Notes under the pieces: generated by a model
What the model was told of the DNA's origin: nothing
What the model saw: only the letters and a program-made list of their open reading frames with translations
Databases searched by the model: none
Part shown: piece by piece, positions 1 through 9,892 of the stretch
How positions within the stretch are numbered: position 1 is the first letter of the stretch
Layout: the number at the start of each line of letters is the position of its first letter
DNA from: Luteimonas galliterrae
Lineage (GTDB): Bacteria > Pseudomonadota > Gammaproteobacteria > Xanthomonadales > Xanthomonadaceae
Reading direction: 5' to 3'
NCBI RefSeq assembly: GCF_023374055.1
Contig: NZ_JAMBEP010000001.1
Location: 1,302,001 to 1,366,000 of the forward strand
DNA: 64,000 bases
Position numbers and translations under genes: made by a program

Positions 1-82
1 GATGACCGTGCTGGGCGTGGCGCTGCCGATTCCGCTGGCCTGGTACGCGGCGCGGCTGGCGACGCCGCGCGCAACGCTCTGA
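1..82 (+). CDS. C-terminal end of a truncated membrane protein gene
   Basis: An open frame enters from the left edge and stops with TGA at 80-82. Only about 26 C-terminal residues are visible. They contain a hydrophobic stretch (LGVALPIPLAWYAA) followed by a short Arg-containing tail, as at the last transmembrane helix of many integral membrane proteins. FtsX/MacB-type permeases often end this way, but the piece is too short to assign a family. The in-frame ATG at position 2 is probably internal. Confidence 0.5.
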   Translation, partial: MTVLGVALPIPLAWYAARLATPRATL

Positions 83-96
83 CTCTTCTTTCTTTT

Positions 97-1295
<1,199 letters not shown>

Positions 1296-1296
<1 letters not shown>

Positions 1297-1784
1297 TGCC
1301 GTACACGCCGATCGTCGCGACCCTTGGCTACGTGTTGTCGCCCGACGGCCGCCGGGTGCTGATGCTGCACCGCAATTCGCGCCCGGACGATCACCACATC
1401 GGCAAGTACAACGGCCTGGGCGGCAAGATCGAGCCCGACGAGGATGTGCTGGCCGGCATGCGCCGCGAGATCCACGAAGAGGCCGGCATCGTCTGCGACG
1501 AACTGCAGTTGCGCGGCACGATCAGCTGGCCGGGCTTCGGCAAGCATGGCGAGGACTGGCTGGGCTTCGTGTTCGCGGTGACGCGCTTCACCGGCACGCC
1601 GTTGGAGCGCAATCCGGAGGGCACGCTGGAGTGGGTCGACATAGACCGTCTGCACGAGTTGCCGATGTGGGAGGGCGACCGCGAATTCCTGCCTTTGGTT
1701 TTCGATGCCGATCCGCGCCCATTCCACGGGGTGATGCCCTACCGCGACGGCAAGATGGTCTCCTGGCGCTACTCGCGCGCGTAG
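1296..1784 (+). CDS. NUDIX hydrolase, MutT/MTH1-like (8-oxo-dGTP diphosphatase family)
   Basis: This 162-aa cytoplasmic protein has an intact NUDIX box starting at GGKIEPDED and ending REIHEEAGI, matching G-x5-E-x7-REUxEExGU. These residues bind Mg2+ and cleave nucleoside diphosphate linkages. Length and surrounding sequence resemble the MutT/MTH1-like group that sanitises oxidised dNTPs, but NUDIX substrate specificity cannot be read from the box. It starts inside the stop of the beta-lactamase gene (one-base overlap). Its TAG stop (1782-1784) lies in a GTAG that opens repeat block A. Confidence 0.85.
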
Positions 1785-1920
1785 AGCCGAGGCGTGCGCG
1801 CCTGGCCCGCTCTGTAGAGCGGAGTTCGCTCGCTGCTTTTGCTTCCGCTTCGCAAAAGCGGGCTCGCCCGCACTGCTCTTGCTCCGGCTCTGTAGAGCTG
1901 AGCTTGCTCCGTTGCTCTTC

Positions 1921-1980
1921 GCTCTTAAGCCGTTCGCTCTTAAGCCATTCGCTCTTAAGCCGTTCGCTCTTAAGCCATTC
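1921..1980 (+). repeat. 15-bp tandem repeat, 4 units
   Basis: Four perfect-length units of GCTCTTAAGCCRTTC, alternating G and A at one position, are followed by a partial unit running into the GCCGTCATCCC hairpin. The equivalent array has 3 units in block B and 8 in block C, so copy number varies between loci. The period is a multiple of three, which produces artificial FALKP-like peptide repeats when translated. Confidence 0.9.
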
Positions 1981-2133
1981 GCTCTTAAAGCCGTCATCCC
2001 AGCGAACGCTGGGACCCATGTTGCTTTTGCTGTTGCCCCTAAGCCGTCATCCCGGCGAAGGCCGGGATCCAGGCCCGCGTCCTCGCGGGTTGCGCTGCCA
2101 CTCGCGCCATGGACAAAAGCTTCCGGCTGCGCC

Positions 2134-2485
2134 GGGTCACTTTCTTTGCTGGCCCAAAGAAAGTAACCCAAGAAAGGGCCTGAACTGCGGTGCGATGCGT
2201 CTCACCTGAAAGTCCGCCAGCGGCCTAAGCTTTCGTCGTGGGTGACCTTCTTACGCAGGTACTAGATTTTGATTCGCAGCGATTGTGGTGACGTGGCTTT
2301 TGCGGAGTTGCGCTAAGGAGGCGTTCGGTCGATCGCTTCGAATCCAAATATCGAAGCGACGGAGGGTCCCGAGCGCTAGCGAACGGTGGCCAAGAACATG
2401 GAGTAGCCCCTCGCCGGGATCCCTTCCAAAGGCCCTTTTTCTTTGGTGACTTCTCTTTTTGGGCCCATCAAAAAGAAAGTCACTC
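2134..2485. mobile_element. Candidate non-autonomous element (MITE-like core), copy A
   Basis: The ~350 bp core starts GGGTCACTTTCTTTG (2134) and ends AAAGAAAGTCACTCG (about 2485). The two ends are imperfect inverted repeats of roughly 50 bp: GGGTCACTTTCTTTG...AAGAAAGGGCC on the left matches the reverse complement of GGCCC-T5-CTTTGG...AAAGAAAGTCAC on the right. The left end is itself a hairpin (CTTTCTTTG, CTGGC, CAAAGAAAG). Copies at 11984-12338 and 29555-29908 are conserved throughout. There is no transposase inside. Mobility is inferred from structure and dispersal only. Confidence 0.55.
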
Positions 2486-2685
2486 GGCCGCGGTTTTAGC
2501 GGACGAAACCCCGGTCCGAAGGGCCGGCAGGTCGCAAGAACCCACCAGCAAAGGCAGCGGAGCAAGCTCCGCTCTACACAGAGCCAACGGCAAAGTCACT
2601 GGATCCCCGCTTTCGCGGGGATGACGGCCTGAAAGCAACAGCAGCGGGGCAAACCCCGCTCTACAAAACCGAACAGATCCCGGCT

Positions 2686-3132
2686 TTACTTCAAATGATC
2701 CGTATTGCGCTCGCCGTTCGGCCCCATCACATATTCCATATTGACGGCTACCGGGGCGCTCTCGACGAAGCCGAACTTGCTGTACAGATATTTGGCGTCG
2801 CCATCCGCGATCAGCGTGACATAGGCCGATTCGGGCACGTTGCGCTGCAACCATGCGTCCAGCGCGGCCATGATGCGCTTGCCCAAGCCGCGCCCCTGCA
2901 GCTCCGGGATCACCGCGATGTCCACGATGGTGAAAAAACAGCCGTTGTCGCCGATGATGCGGCCCATCGCCACAGGCTCGCCGCCGCGCACCAGGCTTAT
3001 CCCGTACAACGTGTTCGGCAAAGCGCGCGTCGCGGCTTGCAGCGTCTTCGGGTGCATGCCGGCAGCGCTGCGCAAACGCAGATAGTCGTCCACGCCGGGA
3101 AAACGCTCGACCAGTTCGATCTCTTCGCTCAT
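2686..3132 (-). CDS. GNAT family N-acetyltransferase
   Basis: This 148-aa single-domain protein carries the acetyl-CoA binding motif A region VIPELQGRGLGKRIMAALD (QGRGLG as the Q/RxxGxG/A pyrophosphate loop) and a C-terminal KYLYSKFGF block typical of motif B. The family acetylates amines of small molecules or proteins; the substrate here is unknown. Its ATG overlaps the stop of the upstream symporter gene by four bases (ATGA, 3129-3132), so translation is likely coupled. It ends at the edge of repeat block A. Confidence 0.8.
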   Translation of the reverse strand: MSEEIELVERFPGVDDYLRLRSAAGMHPKTLQAATRALPNTLYGISLVRGGEPVAMGRIIGDNGCFFTIVDIAVIPELQGRGLGKRIMAALDAWLQRNVPESAYVTLIADGDAKYLYSKFGFVESAPVAVNMEYVMGPNGERNTDHLK

Positions 3133-4466
3133 CGCGCAGGCTCCTTCACTTCCGCCTTCTCGCCCTCGGCGATGCCGACGTTGCTCGACGCCGCCTCGTA
3201 CACCTCCCGGTCCAGCAGGCCGGTTTCCTTGGCCACCAACACCGGCACCAGCATCTGCCCCGTCACATTGGTCATCGTTCGCATCATGTCGAGTATGCGG
3301 TCGATCGCATACAAATAGCCGATGGCCTCCAACGGTAATCCCGCCGCGCTCAGCACTACCGTAGCCATGATCACCGCCGTGCCGGGCACGCCGGCCGTGC
3401 CGAAACTGCCCAACACCGAGGCCAGCACGATAATCAGATACTGCGTCATCGACAACTCGATGCCGGCGTACTGGGCGATGAACACCGCCGCCAGCGCCGG
3501 ATAGATCGCGCCGCAGCCGTCCATCTTGATGCTGGCGCCCAGCGGCACCGCGAACGCGGCGTAGTCGCGGTCGACGCCGTGGTTGTGGGTGACGCTGCGC
3601 AACGACACCGGCAGCGCCGCGAAACTGGACGAAGCGACGAACCCGACCTGCATCGCCGGCGCCGCGCCGCGGAAGAATTTCAGCGGATTCAGGCCGTGCG
3701 CCAGCAGCAGCCCGGTATACACGACCACGATGTGGAACGCGCAAGCCGCGTATAACGCGACCACGAAACTGCCCAGCGGCAGCAGTTTCTCGAAGCCGTA
3801 GGCGCCGACCAGCCCGGCGATCAGGCCGAAGGTGCCGATCGGCGTGAACTCGAGCACGAACCGCGTCACCTGGATCATGGTCTCGCTGGCTTCGCCCATC
3901 AGCCGGCGCAAGTTGGCGGTCTTCTCGCCCAGCTTGACGAAGGCGAAACCGATCAGGCCGGCGAAGAAGATCACCTGCAGCACCGTGCCGTTGTCCGGCA
4001 CCAGCACCGATTGCCCGTCGGCGGTCCTGCCGGCATCGATCGCCGATAGCGCGCGGAAGGGATTCTGCGGCACGATGTTGAACAGCATCTCGGTCGGCGT
4101 CGGCACCTGCTTGGGCTTGTAGTCCGCCGCGATCTGCAGGCCGCTGACGCCGCTGCCCGGCTTCATCGCCCAGCCGAACGCCAAGCCGACGCAGACCGCC
4201 AGCACCGCGGTGATCGCGAACCAGGCGAAGGTGCGCCCGCCGAGCGCGGCGATCGACTTCTGCCCATGCAGCGAACCGACCGCGCTGATCACCGCGAAGA
4301 ACACCAGCGGGATCGCGATCATCTTGATCAGGTTGACGTACACGTCGCCCAGCGGCTCGAACCAAGTCTTGGCGTCGGCGCCGAACAGCCAGCCGGCCAG
4401 CGCGCCCAATACGAAACCGGCCAGCACGCGCTGCCAGAACGGAATGCGGAACCACCACTTGAGCAT
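3129..4466 (-). CDS. Dicarboxylate/amino acid:cation symporter (DAACS, GltP/DctA type)
   Basis: The product is a 445-aa inner membrane carrier. Family landmarks are the serine-rich hairpin loop SSSFAALPVSLRS, the MDGCGAIYPALAAVF segment (corresponding to the MDGTxxY stretch of DAACS carriers) and the GTAGVPG loop of the second hairpin. It is predicted to import C4-dicarboxylates or acidic/neutral amino acids with H+ or Na+. The ATG at 4466 was chosen because it places a short LKWWFRIPFWQR N-terminus directly before the first helix; an upstream ATG at 4541 would add a non-hydrophobic Arg-rich leader. It is coupled to the downstream GNAT gene. Confidence 0.88.
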   Translation of the reverse strand: MLKWWFRIPFWQRVLAGFVLGALAGWLFGADAKTWFEPLGDVYVNLIKMIAIPLVFFAVISAVGSLHGQKSIAALGGRTFAWFAITAVLAVCVGLAFGWAMKPGSGVSGLQIAADYKPKQVPTPTEMLFNIVPQNPFRALSAIDAGRTADGQSVLVPDNGTVLQVIFFAGLIGFAFVKLGEKTANLRRLMGEASETMIQVTRFVLEFTPIGTFGLIAGLVGAYGFEKLLPLGSFVVALYAACAFHIVVVYTGLLLAHGLNPLKFFRGAAPAMQVGFVASSSFAALPVSLRSVTHNHGVDRDYAAFAVPLGASIKMDGCGAIYPALAAVFIAQYAGIELSMTQYLIIVLASVLGSFGTAGVPGTAVIMATVVLSAAGLPLEAIGYLYAIDRILDMMRTMTNVTGQMLVPVLVAKETGLLDREVYEAASSNVGIAEGEKAEVKEPAR

Positions 4467-4707
4467 CGGGATCGGCCTTCGGGATCGGACCCCGACCATA
4501 CCGCAACCGCCGGCAAGGCGGCAGTGAGGGACGCGCAACACTGCGACTGCGGCATGGAAACGATGGTTCCGAACGCTCTCCGGCGCCTGCTTCGGCGACG
4601 TGCGCCAACGGATACTTCTGTTGTGTAGAACGGTGCCTCGGTTATTTTCGATGTTTGCGCCGCGTCGCTGCCCTTAGCCTGCCTTAGCCGCATCGAGGAA
4701 CCGCCCC

Positions 4708-5502
4708 ATGTTCATTCCGATCTCTCTTGCTGTCGCCTTCGCGACCGCCCCCGCCGCCGCTTCTGCCAGCGATGTTCCCGCCGATGTGGTCGAGCCCGTT
4801 CGGCACTACATCCAGGCCAATGCGCGCAGCGACGCCACCGGGCTAGCCGAAGCCTTTCACCCCGCCGCACTGATGTACTGGGTGGACGCCGACGGCCACG
4901 TGCTCAGCCGCACCCAAGCCGATTGGCGCAAGCGCATGGCGGCGCCCGGCGACAAGCCGGCCTTCCGCCAGGCCATCGTCGCCGTCGATCGCAGCGGCGA
5001 CGCAGCGGTGGTGACCGTGGAAGGCAGCCTCGACGGCAAGCCGATCACCGATTTCATGCTCGTGATGAAGCTCGGGGCGCAATGGCGCATCGTCGGCAAA
5101 ACGTTCGCGCGCGCGGCGCGGCCGGCGCACACCGACCCGGGCACCGTGCAGGCCTTGCGCGACGTGGTCGCCGCGAAGCTGCGCAGCGATATCAGCTTCC
5201 GCGGCGACGAACTGCTCGCCACGCAACACCCGCGCAGCATGTTCTTCAACCTGGATCTCGGTCAGCTGGTGGCGGTCTCCGCGCAGGAATGGGCCGCACG
5301 TTTCGAGCAGAGGCGGCGCGAAGGTTCGTCGCTGAAGCCGCTCAAGCAGGAGATCGGCGACGTAGCCGCGGTCGGCGATGTCGGCTATGCGCGCTGGACC
5401 GTAGATTGGTCCAGTGGCAACCGTATTACCGATTACGCCCTTTTTATCTGCGAAAACGGCCGCTGGCGCATGATCAACACCGCCTGGGTGCAACACGAAT
5501 AG
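4708..5502 (+). CDS. Exported protein with two NTF2-like domains
   Basis: The 264-aa product has a predicted Sec signal peptide (about 1-20, AAASA|SD). Two successive alpha+beta domains follow (about 22-130 and 135-262). Each has the helix, then FMLVMKLGAQWRIVGK or YALFICENGRWRMINT pattern typical of the lumazine-binding/NTF2-like (DUF4440) superfamily. A tandem arrangement suggests an internal pseudo-dimer. No catalytic residues can be assigned. It precedes the alkaline phosphatase gene by 69 bp on the same strand and may share its promoter region; the function is unknown. Confidence 0.7.
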   Translation: MFIPISLAVAFATAPAAASASDVPADVVEPVRHYIQANARSDATGLAEAFHPAALMYWVDADGHVLSRTQADWRKRMAAPGDKPAFRQAIVAVDRSGDAAVVTVEGSLDGKPITDFMLVMKLGAQWRIVGKTFARAARPAHTDPGTVQALRDVVAAKLRSDISFRGDELLATQHPRSMFFNLDLGQLVAVSAQEWAARFEQRRREGSSLKPLKQEIGDVAAVGDVGYARWTVDWSSGNRITDYALFICENGRWRMINTAWVQHE

Positions 5503-5571
5503 CCCTGCGACCTTGGCATAATGCGGCGCGGCCGATGCCGTGCCATCGCTCCCTCCCAGCGGAAGATCCTG

Positions 5572-7287
5572 ATGCAACGACCCCGCAATCCCGTGCCCGG
5601 CCGTGGCCATGCCATGGCCGCCGCCTGTCTCGCCGCGCTGCTCGCGGGCTGCGCGTCCAACGTGCGCGAAGCCGGGCCCGGGCCCGCCTCGGTACGCGTG
5701 GACGTACCCGACATCCGGCGCCCGGACGGCGAAAACGCAGCCTGGTGGTTCCGCGACGGCGCCGCGCAGGCCGCCGAACGCGGCGCGATGCGCGGCCGCG
5801 CCAAGAACGTGATCCTGTTCATCGGCGACGGCATGAGCCTGACCACGGTCGCCGCGGCGCGCATCCTGCAGGGCCAGCGCAGCGGCGGCCCCGGCGAGAA
5901 CAACCGGCTGAGTTGGGAACGCTTTCCCGATACCGCGCTCAGCAAGACCTACAACACCGATCAGCAGACGCCCGATTCGGCAGGGACGATGACCGCGATG
6001 ATCACCGGCGTCAAAACCCGCGCCGGCGTGCTCAGCGTGGACCAGAGCGCCGCACGCAAGGGTTGCGCCGGCGCGCTGAACGCACCGCTGCTGAGCGCGC
6101 TGGAATTGGCCGAAAGCGCCGGCATGGCCACAGGCATCGTCACCACCGCGCGCATCACGCACGCCACCCCCGGCGCCATGTACGCGCACACGCCGGAAAG
6201 AAATTGGGAAGGCGACACCGAGTTGAGCGAGGCCGCGCGCAAGGAAGGCTGCGCCGACATCGCGCGGCAGCTGATCGAAACGCCGTACGGCGACGGACCC
6301 GAAGTCGCGTTCGGCGGTGGCCGCGAGTATTTCATGACGGTCGAACAGCGCGACCCGGAGGAAGACGACAAGGTCGGCAGCCGCCTCGACGGCCGCAATC
6401 TGATCGGCGAGTGGCAGGCCAAGCATCCCGACGGCGCGTACGTCTGGAACCGCGAGCAGTTGGCGGCGGCCAGCGGCAAATCGCCGGTGTTCGGCCTGTT
6501 CGAATACGACCATCTGCATTTCGAGTACGACCGCAAGGACGATCCGGGCGAACCCAGCCTGGCCGAGTTGACCAAGGCCGCGATCGAACGTTTGCAGTCG
6601 TCTCCGAACGGCTTCTTCCTGATGGTGGAAGGCGGCCGGATCGATCACGCCAACCATTACGGCAACGCCTACCGCGCACTGACCGACACGATCGCGATGT
6701 CCGACGCGGTCCAAGCCGCGACGGAACTCACTTCCGACAGCGACACGCTGATCCTGGTGACCGCCGATCATTCCCATACGATGACTTTCGCCGGCTATCC
6801 GCGCCGCGGCAACCCGATCCTGGGCAAGGTGCGCGGCAGCAGCGGCGAAGACGACAGCGCCGGTTCCCTGGCCACCGACGGTACCGGCCTGCCCTACACC
6901 ACGCTCGGTTATGCGAACGGCCCGGGATACACCGGCGCGAGTTCTTCGCAGCCGGCCGGCCCGAAGAAATTCCTGCACACCGGCAAGGAGTACGAAGCTT
7001 CCGAAGGCCGCCCCAACCTGACCGACGTGGATACGGAAGACCCGGATTATCTGCAGGAATCGGTCCTGCCGTTGGCCAGCGAAACCCACGGCGGCGAAGA
7101 CGTCGGCATCTGGGCCCGCGGCCCGGGCAGCGCGGCGGTGCGCGGCAGCGTGGAGCAGAACGCCATTTTCCACCTTATGGTGCAGGCGACGCCGAAACTG
7201 CGCGCACGTCTGTGCGCGGCCAAGCTGTGCAATAACGACGGCGTGCCGGTGGAATTGCCGGATCCGAAGGATTTCCTGCCGCGTTGA
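5572..7287 (+). CDS. Alkaline phosphatase, lipoprotein
   Basis: This 571-aa member of the PhoA superfamily has a lipobox (LLAGC, cysteine near residue 24), so it is expected to be a lipid-anchored periplasmic or surface phosphomonoesterase. The active-site set is present: Asp in IGDGMS, nucleophile Ser in PDSAGTMTA, Thr in THATPG, Glu/Asp/His in VEGGRIDHANH, Asp-His in TADHSH and the final His in ETHGG. The start at 5572 follows GGAAG and gives a compact lipoprotein signal; an upstream ATG at 5521 would add Arg-rich residues. A CATAAT at 5516-5521 could be its -10 element. It is longer than E. coli PhoA because of insertions around residues 300-470. Confidence 0.87.
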   Translation: MQRPRNPVPGRGHAMAAACLAALLAGCASNVREAGPGPASVRVDVPDIRRPDGENAAWWFRDGAAQAAERGAMRGRAKNVILFIGDGMSLTTVAAARILQGQRSGGPGENNRLSWERFPDTALSKTYNTDQQTPDSAGTMTAMITGVKTRAGVLSVDQSAARKGCAGALNAPLLSALELAESAGMATGIVTTARITHATPGAMYAHTPERNWEGDTELSEAARKEGCADIARQLIETPYGDGPEVAFGGGREYFMTVEQRDPEEDDKVGSRLDGRNLIGEWQAKHPDGAYVWNREQLAAASGKSPVFGLFEYDHLHFEYDRKDDPGEPSLAELTKAAIERLQSSPNGFFLMVEGGRIDHANHYGNAYRALTDTIAMSDAVQAATELTSDSDTLILVTADHSHTMTFAGYPRRGNPILGKVRGSSGEDDSAGSLATDGTGLPYTTLGYANGPGYTGASSSQPAGPKKFLHTGKEYEASEGRPNLTDVDTEDPDYLQESVLPLASETHGGEDVGIWARGPGSAAVRGSVEQNAIFHLMVQATPKLRARLCAAKLCNNDGVPVELPDPKDFLPR

Positions 7288-7313
7288 TGTGCGATTTTGT
7301 GGAAGCGGCTCTT

Positions 7314-7389
7314 GTGGGAGCGGCTTTAGCCGCGAGCTTTTGAGAGCGGAATCGTTATCGCAAGAGCTCGCGGCTAAAGCCGCTCCCAC
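7314..7389. repeat. Inverted REP doublet, GTGG foot
   Basis: Inverted arms GTGGGAGCGGCTTTAGCCGC and its complement are separated by about 20 bp. The foot is GTGG instead of GTAG, within the GTRG pattern known for REPs. It lies between the convergent alkaline phosphatase and hemJ genes, where it could act as a bidirectional barrier. Confidence 0.88.
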
Positions 7390-7402
7390 GAAAAGCCAGG
7401 CA

Positions 7403-7825
7403 CTAGAACGGCTTGGCCAGCACCAGATAGACGATCCCCACCAGCAACAGCACCGGCGCCTCGTTGAACCAGCGCAACGCTTTCGAGGACGGCAGCGGCT
7501 TTCCCGCCTCGACGCCCTTGAGCCAACGGCCGGCGACGATGTAGTGCGTCAGCATCAGCAGCACCAGCGCCAGCTTCGCATGCAGCCAGGGCCCGGTCAT
7601 GCCGAAATGCAGCCACAGCGTCAGGCCCAACACGACCGCCAGGCCGAACATGATGTGGCCGAAACGGTACAGCCGTCGCCCCATCAGCACCAGGCGCTTT
7701 CGCACGGCCGGTTCGCCGCCGGCTTCGGCGATGTTGACCAGGATCCGCGGCAGATAGAACACGCCGCCCATCCACGCCATCACGAATACCAGATGCGCGG
7801 TCTTGGTCCACAGATAGGCTTGCAT
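7403..7825 (-). CDS. hemJ: Protoporphyrinogen IX oxidase HemJ
   Basis: This 140-aa membrane protein has four predicted helices. It carries the HemJ/CopD-family signature at the N-terminus: WTKTAHLVFVMAWMGGVFYLPR, with conserved His11 and the YLPR arginine, and later RRLYRFGHIM and the conserved lysine in LHAKLAL. HemJ oxidises protoporphyrinogen IX in the penultimate step of haem synthesis in most proteobacteria lacking HemG/HemY. Length is normal. It is divergent from the methyltransferase gene, with only 56 bp between the two starts. Confidence 0.88.
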   Translation of the reverse strand: MQAYLWTKTAHLVFVMAWMGGVFYLPRILVNIAEAGGEPAVRKRLVLMGRRLYRFGHIMFGLAVVLGLTLWLHFGMTGPWLHAKLALVLLMLTHYIVAGRWLKGVEAGKPLPSSKALRWFNEAPVLLLVGIVYLVLAKPF

Positions 7826-7881
7826 GGTTCGGCTCCCTGGCGTTCGCGTAGGATGATACGACGTCCGCCACTCCCCTTCGC

Positions 7882-8472
7882 ATGAGCAAACAATACGACG
7901 CGCGCTATTTCGACCGTTGGTACCGCGGCCACGGGCTGGGCGACAGGGCGCGCCTGGGCCGCAAGGTCGCGCTGGCCGTCGCCACCGCCGAATACCATCT
8001 GCAGCGGCCGATCCGCAACGTGCTCGACATCGGTTGCGGCGAAGGTGTGTGGCGCGCGCCGTTGCTGAAACTGCGTCCCAAGCTGGACTACCTGGGCTTC
8101 GACAGCAGCGAGTATGCGATCCGCCGCTACGGCCGCAGCCGTCGCCTACGCTACGCGCGTTTCGGGGATTTCGCCGAACTGCGGCCCTGCGCACCGGCCG
8201 ACCTGGTGGTGTGCAGCGACGTGCTGCACTACCTGACCGTACGCGAACTCGACCGCGGCCTGCCTGGACTCGTCGAGTTGTGCGCCGGCGTCGCTTTCCT
8301 GGAGACCTTCGCGCGCGAGGATGCGGCCGAAGGCGACGAAGACGAATTCCAGAACCGCCCGGCCCGCTTCTACCGCCAGCGCTTCGAAGCGCTGGGCCTG
8401 CGCCAGCTCGGCTCGCATTGCTGGCTGTCGCCGCAACTCGCCGACGATGCGACTGCGCTGGAGATCAGCTAG
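7882..8472 (+). CDS. Class I SAM-dependent methyltransferase
   Basis: This 196-aa cytoplasmic protein has a Rossmann-type methyltransferase core: motif I VLDIGCGEG (about residues 47-55), the acidic ribose-binding position in LGFDSSEYA, and the motif IV-like ADLVVCSDVLHYL. These establish SAM binding, but nothing identifies the acceptor. It is transcribed divergently from hemJ and its 3' end overlaps the convergent TfoX-domain gene by 8 bp. Confidence 0.82.
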   Translation: MSKQYDARYFDRWYRGHGLGDRARLGRKVALAVATAEYHLQRPIRNVLDIGCGEGVWRAPLLKLRPKLDYLGFDSSEYAIRRYGRSRRLRYARFGDFAELRPCAPADLVVCSDVLHYLTVRELDRGLPGLVELCAGVAFLETFAREDAAEGDEDEFQNRPARFYRQRFEALGLRQLGSHCWLSPQLADDATALEIS

Positions 8473-8827
8473 CCCGCTTGCGCCTAGGTTTTTTCGCCGC
8501 GGCCTTGCGGCGCGCGGCGTCGAGGGCCCGTTGCGCCCACGGCCGCATCGCATCGGGCGCGTCCAGCGCCTGTTCCGGCACGGACCAGTAACTGGTCTCC
8601 ACGATGCGGCCACGACCTTCGAAAACGAAGGGCGAAGATCCCGCCGCCTCGAAAGCCGCGCGGCTTTCGCCGTCCGTCTTCAGATAGAAAGCCTCTTCGG
8701 CCACCAGGCCGATCATCGCGCCATCCACGTAGATGCCCCAGCCGCCGAACATCCTGCGCGCGGCGACGCCGCCGAGCGGCGATACCAGCTCCAGCAGATA
8801 CGCGACGAAAGGGTCCTGTGCGGCCAT
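8465..8827 (-). CDS. TfoX/Sxy N-terminal domain protein
   Basis: The 120-aa product matches the TfoX N-terminal fold: a segment around MFGGWGIYVDGAMIGLVAEEAFYLKTD, the characteristic F-GG-G-Y--G-x-F---LYLK pattern, followed by FEGRGRIVETSYWSVPE. Full-length TfoX/Sxy regulates competence in Haemophilus and Vibrio; stand-alone N-domain proteins like this have no established role. It ends with a very basic tail (KKPRRKR). The gene is convergent with and overlaps the methyltransferase by 8 bp. The start at 8827 is preferred over an in-frame start at 8902 that would translate a REP. Confidence 0.82.
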   Translation of the reverse strand: MAAQDPFVAYLLELVSPLGGVAARRMFGGWGIYVDGAMIGLVAEEAFYLKTDGESRAAFEAAGSSPFVFEGRGRIVETSYWSVPEQALDAPDAMRPWAQRALDAARRKAAAKKPRRKRAS

Positions 8828-8853
8828 GCGCCGACTATACCCTGCCCCTTTTT

Positions 8854-8949
8854 GTAGGAGCGGCTTTAGCCGCGAACTCTTTCCCTCAAGCCCACGCGAC
8901 ATGGGGAAAGAGCTCGCGGCTAAAGCCGCTCCTACAACGCCGCTCCTAC
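8854..8949. repeat. Inverted REP doublet plus partial third unit
   Basis: Inverted GTAGGAGCGGCTTTAGCCGC arms (feet at 8854-8857 and 8932-8935) are followed by a fragment, CGCTCCTAC (8941-8949), of a third copy. The cluster lies between the TfoX-domain gene and the 3' end of the HAAS-sensor gene. Confidence 0.88.
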
Positions 8950-8959
8950 AAGACGGCGG

Positions 8960-9892
8960 TCAATACGCCGCGCTCTTCACCAGCAGATGCTTGGCGAACA
9001 AGCCATGCAGCATGCCCAGTCCGCGCGCGATGTGCAGCGTCAGGAACAGCATCAGGAACCCGGTGACGAACAGGAACGGCAGGGCCCAGGCCTGCAGCGA
9101 CGTGCTGATCACATCGTCGCCGATGTTCAGCAGCTGCCAGCCGCCGACGCTGACGCCCGCGTCCGCGCCGAAGATCCACACCGCGATCGGCGTGGCGATG
9201 AACGCCAGCGAGCATGCGGTCATGGTTACGATCAGCGTGAAATAGAAGATGCCCAGCGGCAGCATCGCCAGGAAGTACAGCATCGTCGACCAAGTGCGCG
9301 GGTCGATGAACATGTCCACGATGCGCTGCAGCAGCGGCTTGCCGCGCTCGGCGTACAACGGACGCCGCGGCATGCGCTCGCCGAGCATGACTTCCACCAG
9401 CCGTCCCTCTACCAGCGACAGCAACCGCACCGAACCGAAGAACAGGATCACGAACGGAATGCCGATGATCAGCACGCCCAGGCCGGCCGACAGCGATGCG
9501 CCAGTCACGATCCAGGTGAAGTAGAAGACACCGGTCGCCAGCGACAGCAGCATGTAGAACAGCGACGTGTAAGCGCGCGGATCGGCGAGCACGCCGAAGA
9601 ACTGGCCCAATGCCGATTTGCGCTGCGGCGGCGGCGGCGGGCGCAAGGCGCGAGTCACCTTCACCTCGGTGTCGCGATAGATGTCGGCGACCTCGTCCGG
9701 CGCGCCGTAGCTGCCGGCGACCGAGGCGATCACTTCGGCCTCGCTCTTGTCCGGGTTTTCGGCCATCTCCGAGCGCAGGTATTCCTCGGCGTCGTACAGC
9801 GCGTCCTGCACCAGCGCCGGATCGGCGCCGGCCAACGCCGCGCGCAGCTGCTCCAGGTATTCGGGGATGGAAGTCGGCAGCGCGGTGTTCAT
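8960..9892 (-). CDS. HAAS/sensor-domain membrane protein
   Basis: The product has 310 aa. Residues 1-85 form a soluble helical HAAS/DUF1700-like domain (SIPEYLEQLRAALAG...DEVADIY). Two repeats of a putative sensor membrane domain follow, each starting with a DPRAYTSLFYM or DPRTWSTMLYF motif and running through LxxGVFYFTWIV-type helices, for about six helices in total. A PPPPPQRK linker separates the soluble part. Such proteins sit beside PadR repressors and are thought to transduce envelope signals, but the mechanism is unknown. The start overlaps the padR-type gene by four bases (9889-9892). Confidence 0.8.
   Translation of the reverse strand: MNTALPTSIPEYLEQLRAALAGADPALVQDALYDAEEYLRSEMAENPDKSEAEVIASVAGSYGAPDEVADIYRDTEVKVTRALRPPPPPQRKSALGQFFGVLADPRAYTSLFYMLLSLATGVFYFTWIVTGASLSAGLGVLIIGIPFVILFFGSVRLLSLVEGRLVEVMLGERMPRRPLYAERGKPLLQRIVDMFIDPRTWSTMLYFLAMLPLGIFYFTLIVTMTACSLAFIATPIAVWIFGADAGVSVGGWQLLNIGDDVISTSLQAWALPFLFVTGFLMLFLTLHIARGLGMLHGLFAKHLLVKSAAY

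Larger units (their letters stand above)
1781..2664. repeat. Composite intergenic repeat block A
   Basis: This gene-free ~880 bp block is shared with blocks B (11711-12527) and C (29168-29996), all in the same orientation. Order from left: GTAGAGC-type REP units; a 15-bp tandem array (1921-1980); two hairpins of the GCCGTCATCCC type; a conserved core with terminal inverted repeats (2134-2485); a conserved GC-rich segment (2487-2535); then REP units in inverse orientation ending CTAC at 2664. Open frames within it are not conserved as proteins between the copies and I treat them as spurious. Confidence 0.85.

Noticed and set aside
1879-2166. Plus-strand frame with FALKP pentapeptide repeats
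   Set aside because: This is a translation of the 15-bp tandem array and flanking hairpins. It is disrupted in other copies and has no start signal.
2251-2565. Minus-strand open frame in block A with similar frames in blocks B (12161-12400) and C (29682-29984)
   Set aside because: The frames share some peptide sequence only because the DNA repeat is conserved. Starts, ends and frame differ between copies, there is no ribosome binding site, and the composition is Arg/Pro-rich as in shadow frames.
4843-7389. Very long minus-strand frame (848 codons) opposite the NTF2-like and phosphatase genes
   Set aside because: It spans two well-supported plus-strand genes, has no domain and shows typical shadow-frame composition.
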